A stretch of DNA of 64,000 bases, taken from positions 62,001-126,000 of the forward strand of contig JAGMVK010000029.1 of the NCBI GenBank assembly GCA_020747065.1, given 5' to 3'. This document shows, piece after piece, positions 47,078 through 59,271 of this stretch (within the stretch, counting starts at the first letter, position 1; every line of letters begins with the position of its first letter). The position numbers and the translations under genes were made by a program. Below the pieces are notes generated by a model. The model was given only the letters and a program-made list of their open reading frames with translations. It was not told the DNA's origin and did no database searches. This DNA comes from Cadophora sp. MPI-SDFR-AT-0126. Its lineage: Eukaryota > Ascomycota > Leotiomycetes > Helotiales > Ploettnerulaceae.

Positions 47078-49036
47078 TTACTGTAAAGCCTTGACGAGAC
47101 GCTGAAAATCCGGACTCCCTAATCCAGTTACCGTATCCCAGTCAGTCGTTGTATTCCAGTAAACATCACACCCGTAACTAACACCCTCTGTAATATCATT
47201 CCAGACACTCTTCACCTCCTCCGAGTACAACATAGGATTGAGCCATCCAAGAATTGGTTTACCACTACGCAGCCGTATATCGTTGATGAGCGCAATCATC
47301 GAGGCGAATACAGGTGTTCCTGCGCTGGTGCCAGAATGATGACCGGAAGAAACACCATTGTTCTCCGTCTCATATCGAGAGCCGTAGACTGCGATATCAG
47401 GAATTCCGCGACCGGATACATTATACAAGCCTTCATATTGCCCGTTGAGAGACGCGATGTACGAGGCGGTGGCGTTGAGTTGGTATGAAGGTGTTCCGAA
47501 GTAATTTGAGAAACCGCCGGACGAGAATGAGGAACCCTGTTCTGGGAGAACGGAAGTCGAGCCGACGGCAGTGACCCAGGGGCAGCTGGCTGGGAACGTA
47601 GGTAAGAAGGTTTTTCGATTCAGACCGTCGTTGCTGATGCAGTCTATATCTCTTTGACCTGCCACCCCACCGTCCCCGGATGCATTGATAATGGACACAC
47701 CACGAGCTGTGAGGCGGCCGAACAGATCGCAAACGTGGACTGCGTAGTCTCTTGGAACTGTCTGCTCGGTGTCCGTGTATGAGATTGATATGACTTGTGG
47801 AATGGCTCCGTCTGGCTTGGCGAGAATATACTCAAGCCACTCGAGATATGGCTCGTTGTAAGTCTGGTTGGGAGGGATCTGTTGCCCTTGTGGACCGATG
47901 GATGGAGGGCGACCACCCGTGGAGTAATATACGACCGGAAGGGAGCCGGTGAATGGCATGCTGTATTCCATATCCAGGGTAGCTTCGATTCCAGCAGCAG
48001 ATTCATTATTCATACCTCCGTTAACGAGCTCGACGCTAAAAGTACCTGGATTCGCACGAATGGAAGCCGAGTTTCCGTATTTGCGAACAAAATTGGTGAT
48101 GTCCGCGTGGTTGATGTACTCTTCTAGGAACCCGGCAATACCAAGACCGCTACCGCTGGGTGTCGCCTTCACGGGTGGGGTGTAATCAATATTGTACAAC
48201 TTGGCGATACAAGTAGGAGTGATGGTTCTATGGTAGTAAAGTTAGCATTGGACGTTGCTGAGTATATGTTTTGTCATGCTCCACTTGGCGCAGGTATTAG
48301 ATACAAGCCTTAACCACTTAAAAAAGTTTGAAAGGCAAGTGTGTGATATTTTAAAGACATACTGACATGCTTCGAGTAGTTCAGGGTCCAAATCACGCTT
48401 AAAGATTGGCGCGACAGGCTCTTCGGAACGTTTGGCATCTTCCTTCGCAGACTCCAGATTTGTGCCTTGTGTTGGAGGAAAGTAAGTGACTGGATGGACG
48501 AGCCCAATGTGTTGACTGAGGAAGTCTGGGAGGCTGTACTCGAGACTGCGAACGATGCTACCAACACCATCATTGACCTCGTAGACTCCAAATTCAGTAG
48601 CAAGCATGCTGGCAGCAGCCGAAACAGTACTTTTGAACGAAATCGAACTCGCATGGCCTGAATAAGTGACATCGCTGACCCCCGAGTACGAACTGAGCCA
48701 TGAAATCAGAAGGTCTGCACTCCCAGGATCAGGCGCTGTGAGTCTCCTTAGCTGTTCCTGATTGAGGTGTTCGCCATATTCCTCATGTCCAGGAGTGCTG
48801 ATGTCCATCAATTTGTCGCTCAGTGCGTTTTCCTCGGCACTTTTGAGGATTAGACGCAGATGGAGAGTAGTGTCGTAATCAGCTGGTCCTTTATACGTCC
48901 ACCCATCAGGGACCTCCCTTTTGCTTTCAACAACTCTATACGATCCGTATGTGTCTTGGTTGCTATTTGATGCTGGCCGTCCAAATGCGGAAGAAAACAG
49001 GAGAGCCGAAGCGGCGATGAAACGAGTGAAATGCAT
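47078..49036 (-). CDS. Secreted sedolisin (S53 tripeptidyl-peptidase-like)
   Basis: Acid serine-carboxyl protease. Exons 49036-48363 and 48227-47078 (135-bp intron, phase 2) give 607 aa. A signal peptide (FTRFIAASALLFSSAFG) precedes a pro-domain of about 195 residues that contains GHEEYGEHLNQEQLRRL. A KR site (PIFKRDLD) may release the mature enzyme, which begins near LLEACQTITPTC. The catalytic set is complete: Glu 306 and Asp 310 in GIEATLDMEY, oxyanion Asp 410 in NASGDGGV and Ser 526 in SGTSAGTP. The size and layout match fungal secreted tripeptidyl peptidases. It is divergent from an aspartic protease gene, so the two may be co-expressed in acid conditions. Confidence 0.94.
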
Positions 49037-50324
49037 GTTGGACGGTTGTTAATATAAACAAGGTGAGTAGTAGTGACTGACAATGAAAGATAGAAGTTGA
49101 TTGAAATGGAGCTAAGCCTGATACTAGTCAAGTGATGGGGAGATCCAAGAAGATATACCTCAGAATCAGGGCAGCATCCGACTAACTACTGAGACAAGCA
49201 CCTGGTGTGTTACATGGATCATCGCTATCCCCTGGATTGACCCGGACAAGCGGACATGGAGAAACAGGGGCAGGACATTGTTAAGGCTGCTCGCTTAGCC
49301 CTATTACACTGTTGATGGAGGCTGAGCCTTATGAGGCGAGATAATGCGGACTGGAGGGACAGACAAAACCCTAATTCCAGGGCTAAAATTTGATAACTGC
49401 CCTCCAAGATCTGTTTTCTGATCAAAATAATGGGCTTTTGAGGCATCTCGGGACCGAGGTGTTGGTTCAGTGTCAGCTTTTAATTTATGATAACAGATGA
49501 AATGGTTTGAGAGTGGTGAGGTAGTCACTTTTGTCAACTATTTTCTCGCCACAAGCCACGACCGGCTTCAGTTCCAAGGACATCCCAGAAGAATGATCTG
49601 CCGAATGGGACCTGTTAGACCACAAATTATCTCATCTTGTAATTAACTTTCTCGTATTATGACTTTCAGTGTCTAAAAAGGGGGAAGATTAGGTAACTAA
49701 TAGAAGTCTGTGTCGCTTACCCTTAGCGCTAAAACAAAACCCCTGAGTGCTGACTTGTAGAGCATTGTTCCTCCTCCTCCAGCATCCATACACCGCCAAA
49801 AAAAAGGGGGAGGAAGGACAAAGCTACCGAATGAGTTCAGACGACAAGCTGCTCCGCCACGCAAAGCCAGCTTTCGAAAATCGGTCCCCGGTACACTCTT
49901 CAATCTCAGCATGGATATCCCAGCTGCTTCGGACGATCGGCGTATGTCCTCCGTGAAGCTTAAACCTCGGCCGGCTCGGTCTTCGTCCCAATTTTCACTT
50001 AGCTTGTCGGCATGTCATGTTAGATTTGAAATAAGCTTTGTTTGCCTGTTAGACCTTCGTATTGGCTTGATCTGCATATTTTTGTTATCTCGCTTGGCTA
50101 TATTGGGAGTTGTGAGATGGCCGATGAGATCATGAGAGTTTGTCGTTGATTGGGAGGGTCCACAACCGCAACACGAGTGGAAACTGGAAAGTGGTCGGTT
50201 GTTGTTCCTTGGTTGTGATCGGTGGATTGAGCAAATATATTTTCGAGCTGTTCTGCTTCCACTTACTCGACTTTATCAACACAGCCAGTAGTTTCCGGCT
50301 TGTTAGTTCCGTCAATCATCCACT
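49037..50324. other. Divergent promoter region between two secreted proteases
   Basis: It contains both promoters. One PacC-type hexamer (GCCAAG, reverse) occurs at 50,093-50,098, but a single match in 1.3 kb is expected by chance. No gene seen. Confidence 0.45.
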
Positions 50325-51645
50325 ATGCGCTCTGCTCTTTCCACCACAGTCGCTTTCGGCGTCAGCGCAGCTCTTGCTGCGAAGAGCACTCTCTACCACT
50401 ACATGCCAGTTGAATTTGAATATGGCGCTGATTCCCGAGTGACGGCCGATATCACGTTCGGCACAGCACCGTCAGCCGAGCCTGTTCGGGTAGTAATGGA
50501 TTCTGGAAGCGCGAATTTCTGGGTATGTGTCGTTCAATTCTTCTATACCGTATTGCCTGACAATCTATGTGCAGATATGGTCACCAAATGCCACTGTGAA
50601 TTGGGGATCACCATATTTAGGCGTCGAAGGACCCTGCAATACCAAAGTCCCAGTCAGCTACGATCCAGCCCTCTCGCCCAACTCCACAGTCACCAATCAT
50701 ACCTCTGGATACGCCTATGCCGGGAACGCCAAAATTGTCAGCGGTACTCAATATGCTAATGACACTATCACATCAATTGGAGGCAGTGGACCCATTTCAA
50801 ACGTTCAATTCGCACTGGAGGACTTCGGGCTCTTCAGAATTGCCGACAACGGATCATGTGTCCTTCCGCAATACGACCAAGCCATTCTCGGTCTGTCATA
50901 TTACAACGCAACCAAAACGGACGGGCCATCGTTCCGCCAGAATCTCTTCGAGAACGGGCAGATCGCTTCCAAGACCTTGTTCATATGGTTCGACAAGCAT
51001 CTTGGAGCCCTAGGAGACCTTACAGGAGGAATCCTGTTTGGCGCAATCGATACGTCGAAATACATCGGCCCCCTGGTGGAAGTCCAGAACGTAGTGGAAG
51101 AATACGAAATCGGCATTTATGTTGCCAAACCAAACATCACTGTGGGCGGCCAGACCTTTGTCCCAGACGGAGATGTCAACTGCCTAGTCGACTCAGGCGC
51201 TCATGCCGACTACCTTCCTTTCGCATTTGGTAGCGAGCTCGAGGGGCTTTTCTACAATGCGACTGGCGGGCAGATTGTTGATTACAATGGTGTCGTTGCG
51301 TACAATGGGAGTTGCGAGTCCATTCCTCAAGACTTCAACATCACTTATACCTTTGCTGGTGTCAGTGGTAAGACCGTGGACGTCAGTGTCCCGCTTAGAA
51401 ACTATGCGAGGGGTCTCTACGATCCGTACAATCCGTATGATACTTGTCTGTTGAATCTGGAGATTGGTGGGTGTACGTTCGGTGCTCCGTTCCAGAGTGC
51501 CGCGGCTGTACTCCTGGATGATGAGGGAGATCGTGTGGCGTTTGCGCAAGCCGCAGTTTCGAAGGAGGGAGACGGCGTGAATGAGGATTCGTTGGTTGTA
51601 ATGGGGTTGGAACAAAGTGTAGGGTTTTGGGAAAGTTTGAAGTAA
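50325..51645 (+). CDS. Secreted pepsin-like (A1) aspartic protease, apparently without propeptide
   Basis: Exons 50325-50522 and 50575-51645 (52-bp intron) give 422 aa. The signal peptide is MRSALSTTVAFGVSAALAA. Both catalytic aspartates are visible, as VVMDSGSANFWIWSP and CLVDSGAHADYLP; usual forms are DTGS and DTGS/DSGT. ADITFGTAP is the flap-side strand before the first Asp, and AILGLSYYN and GGILFGAIDTSKY are classical A1 blocks. The mature fold begins within about 20 residues of the predicted cleavage site, so the usual propeptide is not seen. No GPI signal at the C-terminus. There are many N-glycosylation sites. Role: extracellular proteolysis. Confidence 0.92.
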
Positions 51646-51780
51646 TGGTCGGACAGATAATCAATAATTCAAATTAGGTTAAAGACTGATCATGGAATGA
51701 AGCATAAATGCAAAAACGAAGTAAAAACACATTAGCATTACAGCAAAGCCGGAATTGACACCCAACCAAGATCGTTCGAC

Positions 51781-53395
51781 TCACAACTGCGACTTCCTTG
51801 GACGATCCTCATAATCCTTCCAAGCCTCCGCCCACCCGACATTCCTCGCCCAAGTGGCTCCCGTATCTTCAACGCTATCAACAATCATGTTTCCGATCTT
51901 CTCCCACATGAAACCATTCAGTACTCCAACTTCATCTCCCTCCTTCTCATATGGCTCACACAGCCTCTCGGCATTCGCGACAGCCCTGCCGAATTTGACA
52001 GCATGTCCGTCGTCAGCGAACTCCGTCAAGCGACGGAAAATGCCTTTCCATTCTGCGTCTCCGGCTTCAAGTTTGCTGGGTGTGTAGAGAGAAATCTCGG
52101 AGAGGTGGAGAGGTGCCGTGCCTCGGGAGGTATAGAGTGCCAGGCTGTAGGTGAAGTCAGTAATGGTCTATCATTCTGCTTGCTCTGAACAAGGTTTCAT
52201 AATGAACAGGTGTTAGTAGTCGGTGATGGAGAACCTACTCGACATATCCCTTCCATTGCAAGAGTCTGACTTTATTCGCTGTACTCAGGAAAGAGAGGGA
52301 GTTGAATGTGGGGTAAAAGATCGAAGTGTTGGTGCAGTGCATGTAGAAGAAGTCAAATTTCACCTTCCAGTCCCCTACGTTAGCAATGCAGCTTATCAAA
52401 TATCTGAATATGAAGCTACTGGATTGGTACATACCTGCTTCGGGGGTCTCTGAGCGGCAGCCGTGAAGTATATGGCAGCATTCGTCATCTCAGCTGTCTT
52501 CTTTTCCAGCGTCTCCGGCGTCACGACCCACTTGCTTGCGACGCGAATCATTTCTTCAGGAGCACGCACAAGGACCCCATCACGGACTTTGTTACCATCG
52601 TCAATATGCGCTGAATTAGCCAGCTTCTTATCAGCTCGGATCTCATCGAGTAAATCTACAAGCTTGGTGTTGAGTGAGCGATTGGGGTTAGATTTAGCTG
52701 CTGCTTCAGTGCGGAGGAGGTATTTGCCCGTCCAGTTGTCGTGGACTGCAGCTTGAGCCAATGCTTCAGCTATAATTGCTGGCTGTTGGAACTCGAGACC
52801 AAAACCAAGGTGGATTATGGGATGGAAGAAGCCTGCATCAATCAGTTAGCGATTCAAGGAGATTCTCAGTGTTTCCAAGACATACCTCCATACATTCTCC
52901 CGAGCAAATCATCCGCCTTCTCATTTCCAGCAAATAGATACTCATTCAGAACCTTTTCGCAGCCTTTACTTTCCATCTCTTTCTGGAAGAAGACCAAGAA
53001 GTCATGATAGTACTTTTCATTTCCCAGGTACTTCTGGAAGTGGTCGGAATCGCTCATATCTTGCACCACACGCTCCTCAAGCGGCACAGGAGGACGTTGG
53101 TAAGATGCATTATTCCTGTAATGCTTCTCGATAACTGAGCCTGGGGCTCCGACACCATATAGACTGAGCAGGTGGTGGACGATGTGATTGTGGAAACCGT
53201 CATCATTGAAGAAGATGTGGTGTTGCTAAAATTCCGTCAGTTCTTTTGCTCGCCAACAAAATGGGAGGGGATAGTCACCTCGTGATTCTCCTGAAGAAGC
53301 TCCGAGACCTTGGCAGCAGTCTCGGAATCTTGAGCTTTGAACTTGAAGATACCAGTATTCTCAGGTATCAAATGGATCTTGCTTGGTGAAGCCAT
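51781..53395 (-). CDS. Questin-oxidase-like protein (DUF4243 family)
   Basis: Exons 53395-53279, 53225-52886, 52832-52435, 52363-52239 and 52144-51781 give 447 aa, with introns of 53, 53, 71 and 94 bp. The family includes enzymes that cleave anthraquinone rings by Baeyer-Villiger-type oxygenation (questin oxidase, AflY). Its mark is the histidine-rich block NDDGFHNHIVHHLLSLYGVG, followed by GFFHPIIHLGFGLEF and FDFFYMHCTN with further histidines. An in-frame ATG at 53,527 would add 44 residues that look like a mitochondrial leader, but a TATA-like box at 53,535-53,542 stands only a few bases before it, so 53,395 is preferred. No polyketide synthase is in the window. Confidence 0.85.
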
Positions 53396-53534
53396 AGTGT
53401 CGTTTGATGTTGATATTGTTCGCCACGCCTGAAAACTGGAGCTTGTTGCTTGTGATTTTCTTGTGATGAGATTTTTAGTCAATGATCTTGATGAAGTTAC
53501 CACTCGAAAACTTCTGGACGAGAACATCTGTGGT

Positions 53535-53542
53535 CTTTATAG
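53535..53542 (-). promoter_or_regulatory. TATA-like box of the questin-oxidase-like gene
   Basis: CTATAAAG on the minus strand, 140-147 bp before the preferred start at 53,395. Its position argues against the upstream ATG at 53,527. Confidence 0.4.
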
Positions 53543-54554
53543 ATTCTGCCTCGTCAGTAGAAGCCACATGTATAGCAAGCATCTGATTGTCGTCTCTTGT
53601 CACGTTATCTTCGAAGATGACGTAAATCACCAAGTCCGCGATCTCCACGGTCGACTTGCAGTCCTTTGTGCCAATAAGCTCTTACCCTCGGAATGCATCA
53701 AGTAATAGGCATCTCTTTCTGACCCGACGGAATCGTTCCGTGTCACATTGCTTATGAGAAAACCTGGTCGGGGCTCGCCGTCTAGCCTTGAGCTTAGGTC
53801 CAGGCCGAGAGAAGAGCATGGGGATCTGTCAGCACCGCCAAGCAACTTCCCCCTCCACGATGCGGGGTATTAAGCGATGCCGCTGAGGTTGAGACAGCTG
53901 CTCAGCTGGCGATTATCAGATCAATCAGATATACTTTTTTGTGTTCTGGACCTGATATCTTACCAATTTTATCGTTGGTAATCACTCTTATAGTGAGAGG
54001 ATCAGTCGTCGATCTTCCCACCCTGATCTCTTGTCAACGCCAATGAGGTTTGCCGCTGAAGTAAGCATTTGCCATGATTCATGGCATCAATCTTCCATTT
54101 CGACATCTCGGGAGTTTTGCGCAGGTGGCTCGAGGAGTAAATATGTTTCGTCGAGCATACTCCTATGAGTCCAATCTAGTTGATTTTTCTGGGGCTTCAT
54201 GACTTTTTGGTGCGACTTGGTCGCCATATCCAGATCCCCTATTTCTGCCCCTTTCAATCAGATGATTGTTTCGTCCCAGCAAAACAAGGCGTGGATATTA
54301 TTTTCCCAGTCTTGGCCATTCGCGTTTGTTTCAAATTGCCTTCGTGTAGCAGGGATTGCGAGGTTTATATTCCCGCCTTTCCGAATAAGCCTCAAACCTT
54401 AAGTGAGTGCCGGGCCATTTATCCAGCAAAGCTATGTGTGTGTTCCTAAATTTCATCTTTGGATGAACAAGGCTTGTTTCGGATACAGAGCTTTTTGGTG
54501 GATCGACTGCAAAACTATAAATTTCAAAATGACTTCCCCTGAAAGTAGGTCTGA

Positions 54555-54562
54555 ATATAAAG
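54555..54562 (+). promoter_or_regulatory. TATA-like box of the carboxylesterase gene
   Basis: ATATAAAG 105-112 bp before the start codon at 54,667. Position and match only. Confidence 0.35.
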
Positions 54563-54666
54563 GTACAGCTACAACCACGCATGCCTTATTATTTCTTCTC
54601 AACAGACGTTGGTAAATTACATTCTTTTCGACCGACCCTTTACATTCTTTAAATCTATTCAACACT

Positions 54667-56475
54667 ATGATGTGGCAAGCCCCAAATCTTGCATTCTTGC
54701 TCGCTACAATTGCACACGTTCACGCAGTCCCCACAGTTGTTGATTTGGGATATGCAAAATATGCTGGTGCAATTCACGAGGATGGTGTTAGCAAATGGCT
54801 GGGCTTGAGATATGCCGCTCCACCACTTGGCGATCTTCGATTTGCTGCTCCCCAGAACCCTCTCAAGGTTTCTGGCGTTCAAAATGCGACTCAGGTATGA
54901 AGCTGCGATCTTGAATGACATGATTTCACGTACTGAAAATAACAGAATGGACCTATTTGCCTCCCACAACAGCCCACTGATTGGACAGTCACTGGTGGAT
55001 CAACGAGATTCACAACAAGTGAAGATTGTCTGTATACGAGCGTTTTCGCCCCCACTGATGCGGACACCAACTCCGAGCTTCCGGTCATGTTCTTCATTCA
55101 AGGTGGCGGGTTTGGCTCACTTTCTAGCGCAAATTGGGACCCTACAGAGATTGTCAGAGAAGAAAACGTTATTGTCGTGCAATTTAACTACCGAGTTGGA
55201 CCTTATGGATTCCTCCAGGGAGAAGAAGTCAGAAGTGGAGGTAGTCTCAATAACGGTATAAAGGATATGATTAAAGCTCTTGAATGGGTCCAAGAACACA
55301 TCAAGCAATTTGGTGGAAACCCAAAACAAGTTGTCTTGAACGGGGTGAGTGCCGGTGGAAGTGCTGTTGGACTTTTGATGGCCGCAAGCCTTGATAATCC
55401 TCCCTTTGTTGGAGGTATTTCAGAATCAGGCGGGTGGGTTACCATGAGAACTATGGATCAGGGGCAGGAACAGTACGATTGTCTCGTCAAGGACAAAAAC
55501 TGTACTGGTACCGCTGATACTCTAGCATGCCTCCGGGCACTGCCGTCGAGGGACGTTATGTGAGTGAAAAATTCACGAACAAGTTCCACCAAGGATAAAA
55601 AGCTGACTGATTTCAATAGGACTTCAAACTGTTGGTTCAATCCTGGTATCGATGAAGAGCTATACAAGGATTCGATGGTGAACCTCTTCAAGCAAGGCAT
55701 TTACAGCAAAGTCCCTACGATCTGGGGATCTTGCAAAAATGAAGGCACGAAGTACAGCGTACCTGAATCAACTGACACCGTCGAGGATGCCAACAAATGG
55801 CTCAAGGGTAACGATCCAACCCTTTCCAACTCTTCTCTCGCCATCCTGGATAATATCTACATCAACAAGAACGAGACGGTATTTCCCAACGCGGGAAGAA
55901 AATGGAGACAGACTGCCAATGCCATAGCAGACATTGGAAACAATTGTATCGTCAAGAACATCCAGGACTACATCTCTCGTGATAGTGTCCCAACATACAA
56001 CTACAAATACGCCGTTCTTGATCCTGCGGATGAGGCTGCTGGCTATGGAGCTTGGCATACCGTAGAAGTATACGCAGTCTGGGGACCAAACCGCACCGAC
56101 GGTGGCCCACCTGCAAGTTATTACACGACAAATGCACCGATCATATCGGTAGTCAGAAAATACTGGATGAGCTTTGTGCGAACACTCGACCCAAACAGTG
56201 ATCGCCTTGAAGGTGCAGCTGATTGGATACCGTATACTGGCGATGCAACCCGCGAGAGGCTGTTCATCCAAACCAATAACACCAAGATGGAATTCATGTC
56301 TGCTGCTCAGAGTCTGAGATGTCAGATTGTGAGACCTATGTCGGAGAATCTGGGGAAGCCACCAAGGTCGGGTTCGGTGACTGAATTTGATGCTGTGCTT
56401 GCATCGAAGTATGAAGGAACCAGTGATGCCACGAGCAATACTCGCCGCTCGCGAATTCCTCGACGACAGATGTAG
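54667..56475 (+). CDS. Secreted type-B carboxylesterase/lipase
   Basis: Exons 54667-54894, 54946-55559 and 55620-56475 give 565 aa; introns are 51 and 60 bp. The signal peptide is MMWQAPNLAFLLATIAHVHA. Alpha/beta-hydrolase marks: WLGLRYAAPPLGDLRF, EDCLYTSVF, the oxyanion loop FFIQGGGFG and the nucleophile elbow LNGVSAGGSAVG (Ser 211). The catalytic Glu is likely in CKNEGTKYS and the His in YGAWHTVEVYAVWG, so the triad is complete. Many N-glycosylation sites. The C-terminus ends in a basic Arg-rich tail (NTRRSRIPRRQM). Substrate unknown; relatives hydrolyse lipids, feruloyl or other esters. Confidence 0.92.
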
Positions 56476-57273
56476 TTGAAGGCTGGATCTCAGGGGCTCC
56501 GCATCGGATTCCTTGCCCTGAAAGTGCGAAGAGTTTCTTGTAAATAGATACTTATCGGATCTGAACCTTGTTTTAATTCATTGGCCAAATCTTGCTTCAA
56601 ATGAATGAGCGTTTTCATGACGATGCAAATATTATTGATTCGGTCTTTGCGCAGGCTTGTCTCATTGACTGGATTCTAATTGATATAGATATCTTGCCGT
56701 CATTAACATCCAGATCGACAGTCCTATCACCAGTTTCCACGTCCACTCTGCATCCCAAGCGACGTCGACGACTGTTCATTATCGTGAACACCTGCGATCC
56801 TTCCAAGCGAAGGCCCCCTTTTTCAGTTCCTGGAAGTAAGCGAATCGGCCTGTACTTTTTGGAAAGCGGACCATCGAGCTAACATAAGCCGGCTGAGACG
56901 CCAGACAGAAGGACTGAACCTCTGGAGCAATCAATCGCAATATCGAAAGAGTGGAATTGTATACTCTGCTGGAACTATTTTCCATGTTTTGGTAAAGTGA
57001 TAAAGTAAAGAGTGGTGGGGGAAAGTGGCTTGAGCGAGGCTAGGGAGATGCGATGCCTAATATGGGCTAAGTGTGGCGCTGGTGTGTGTTGTAACCACAA
57101 CCGTTCCAGGATCAGCCAAATATGACGACAGGTGATTTTGCTCGTTGCGCCAAAACTGGCGTCCAAGCTGTTATATGCTTCTACTGCTCTCCTCGACTGA
57201 TGTCCAGCTTCTGCTGTTACTACTACTCCTCAAATAATTCCTTTACGCGTCAATAAGGAAGCAAAAATTCAGT
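56476..57273. other. Intergenic region before the PhoD-like gene
   Basis: No gene recognised. A 96-codon plus-strand frame at 56,592 has no family features. Confidence 0.45.
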
Positions 57274-59271
57274 ATGACTTTGCAGGACAAAGCCACCTTT
57301 CTGAGCTCTGTAGCTCTGCGAATTGGCGCATATGTCTTCTTGAGGTGGATACCAGGTCATGTATGTACCCTTCACTGAAGAAATAGCAAGCAAGACCGAA
57401 CCTAACAATCCTACAGCATCTTCCGCCAATCATCTATACCGCATTGGCGATATACATACCCTCCTTCATCTCGAGTTTCCTGACCCAGCCGAAATATGAC
57501 GTGGTGGAAGACGATGTCGAAGTAACAATCACTGAGACGGAATTCGAGGAGCAACCACCGACACTTGCATCTTCGGCAGCGCACTCGTCAAATCTGCCAA
57601 CAAGAGAAAAGCCTACGGAAGTTCTGGAAGAAATCGAGGTAGACGAAACGATTGTTCTCGAGACAAAGCAGCCAAGTCCATGGCGGACGTTGTTGACTGG
57701 GCTCCCTGACCCGGTTTCTACACTTCTCTCGCTGGCTACATTTTTGATCAATGCAGCATTAGTATTGGCTGTAACGGACTTGCTGTATCGGGCAAAAGTC
57801 TATCATCCAGAGCATAATTTGTCCTTTGCACGAATGGGCTATGTTTCTCCTACAGAAGCCAATCTCTTGATTAGGGAGCCAAATGCTTCTCAACTGCCCA
57901 TCTTCGTATCATACCGACTCGCTGGGGAAACCACAAACTATGAAGACTCCGTATGGCAGACGGCAGGAACGATACACACATTGAGCAATGAGACGGATTA
58001 CACAGGAGTTGTTTCGTTCCCTCTTCCCAGCCAACCTCACAAGTCATACCAATGGACTACATCGAATAACCACACTGGATTCTTCACTGTTCCACCGAAA
58101 CCCGGACAAGTTTCTGAGCATGGAGATTTCACATTTTTGACGTCCAGCTGTATCAAGCCTCGATTCCCTTACAGCCCATTCGACCATGCACTAGCAATTC
58201 CAGGCTTCAAGCATATGGAGAAAGTCATCAAATCCATTCCGGGAGGTGCGCAATTCATGTTATTTCTTGGAGACTTCATCTACATTGATGTACCAAAGAG
58301 ATTCGGATCATCTGTAGAAGATTACAGACGAGAGTACCGCCAAGTCTATGGCTCTCCAGACTGGCCATCGGTTGGCCAAAATCTGAGCTGGATCCATGTC
58401 TTGGATGATCATGAAATCGCAAACGACTGGGATGGCAACACCACTGGCGTCTACAACGCAGCAGCTGATCCGTGGCACCACTACCAAACAGCCGTCAACC
58501 CACCTCGAGCCCGCGCGGCGGGTGGATACGGTCTCCCGAGGAGAGCAGCAACATATTTCGAGTTCACGCAAGGTCCAGCCTCTTTCTTCATGATGGACAC
58601 ACGAAAGTATCGCGACTCATCTAGCGAGCTCTCAGTCAACAGCACCGAGAAATCGATGCTTGGCGCCGAACAACTCGCTGACCTACTCACCTTTTTGAGA
58701 AAGCCCGAACCAAAGGGCGTGAAATGGAAGATTATCGCCTCCAGCATCCCCTTTACCAAGAACTGGAAAGTAAACAGTCTCGATACGTGGGCTGGGTATC
58801 TCAGTGAGCGACAGACTATTCTGGAGGCGATGTGGGATGTGGGACTTCGCGGTGGTGTTGGAGTTGTGGTTCTTTCGGGCGACAGGCATGAATTTGCAGC
58901 TACGGCGTTCCCGCCACCAGTTGATGGGAAATGGCCACTAAGTTCTACGGTCCATGAATTCTCGACAAGTCCACTGAGCCAATTCTATCTGCCAGTTCGG
59001 ACGTATAAGCAGACTGATAATGAGGATGTCATGATGAAGTGAGTGTCTTGGACTCAGGCTAATGATGCTGAAGAAATAACTGACAACGTACAGATACATT
59101 CCCGACGGCAATTCCAAACTAGGATCCGTCACGATCGAAAACACAAGCAGTGATCAAAGTATTCTGAAATTCAGACTATATGTTGATGGCGTTGAAGCAT
59201 GGTCCTCCGTCCTGCTCTCGCCTCCCTCTATTTCGGGAAATCGTTGGACGAAAGATGCGCTTTGGGGATAG
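57274..59271 (+). CDS. PhoD-like metallophosphatase with N-terminal membrane segments
   Basis: Exons 57274-57360, 57417-59038 and 59094-59271 give 628 aa; introns are 56 and 55 bp. The N-terminus (residues 1-50) has two hydrophobic stretches (SSVALRIGAYVFLRWIPG; IYTALAIYIPSFISSFL). Another lies near 125-145 (STLLSLATFLINAALVLAV), so the enzyme is probably membrane-bound. The PhoD phosphatase domain follows: FLTSSCIKPRFPY, the metal site FMLFLGDFIYID, VLDDHEIANDWDGN and VVLSGDRHEFAATAFP. PhoD enzymes are phosphomonoesterases or phosphodiesterases; the fungal branch is mostly uncharacterised. N-glycosylation sites fit a luminal or external domain. Confidence 0.9.

Larger units (their letters stand above)
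53396..54666. other. Divergent intergenic region
   Basis: This lies between the questin-oxidase-like gene (minus) and the carboxylesterase (plus); TATA-like boxes lie near both ends. No gene is recognised. Confidence 0.45.

Noticed and set aside
50093..50098. PacC-type site GCCAAG in the shared protease promoter
   Set aside because: About one such hexamer is expected by chance in a region this size; a single copy is not evidence of pH control.
53396..53527. 44-residue mitochondrial-looking extension of the questin-oxidase-like protein
   Set aside because: A TATA-like box sits directly before the upstream ATG, so most transcripts probably start after it. Kept only as a possible minor isoform.
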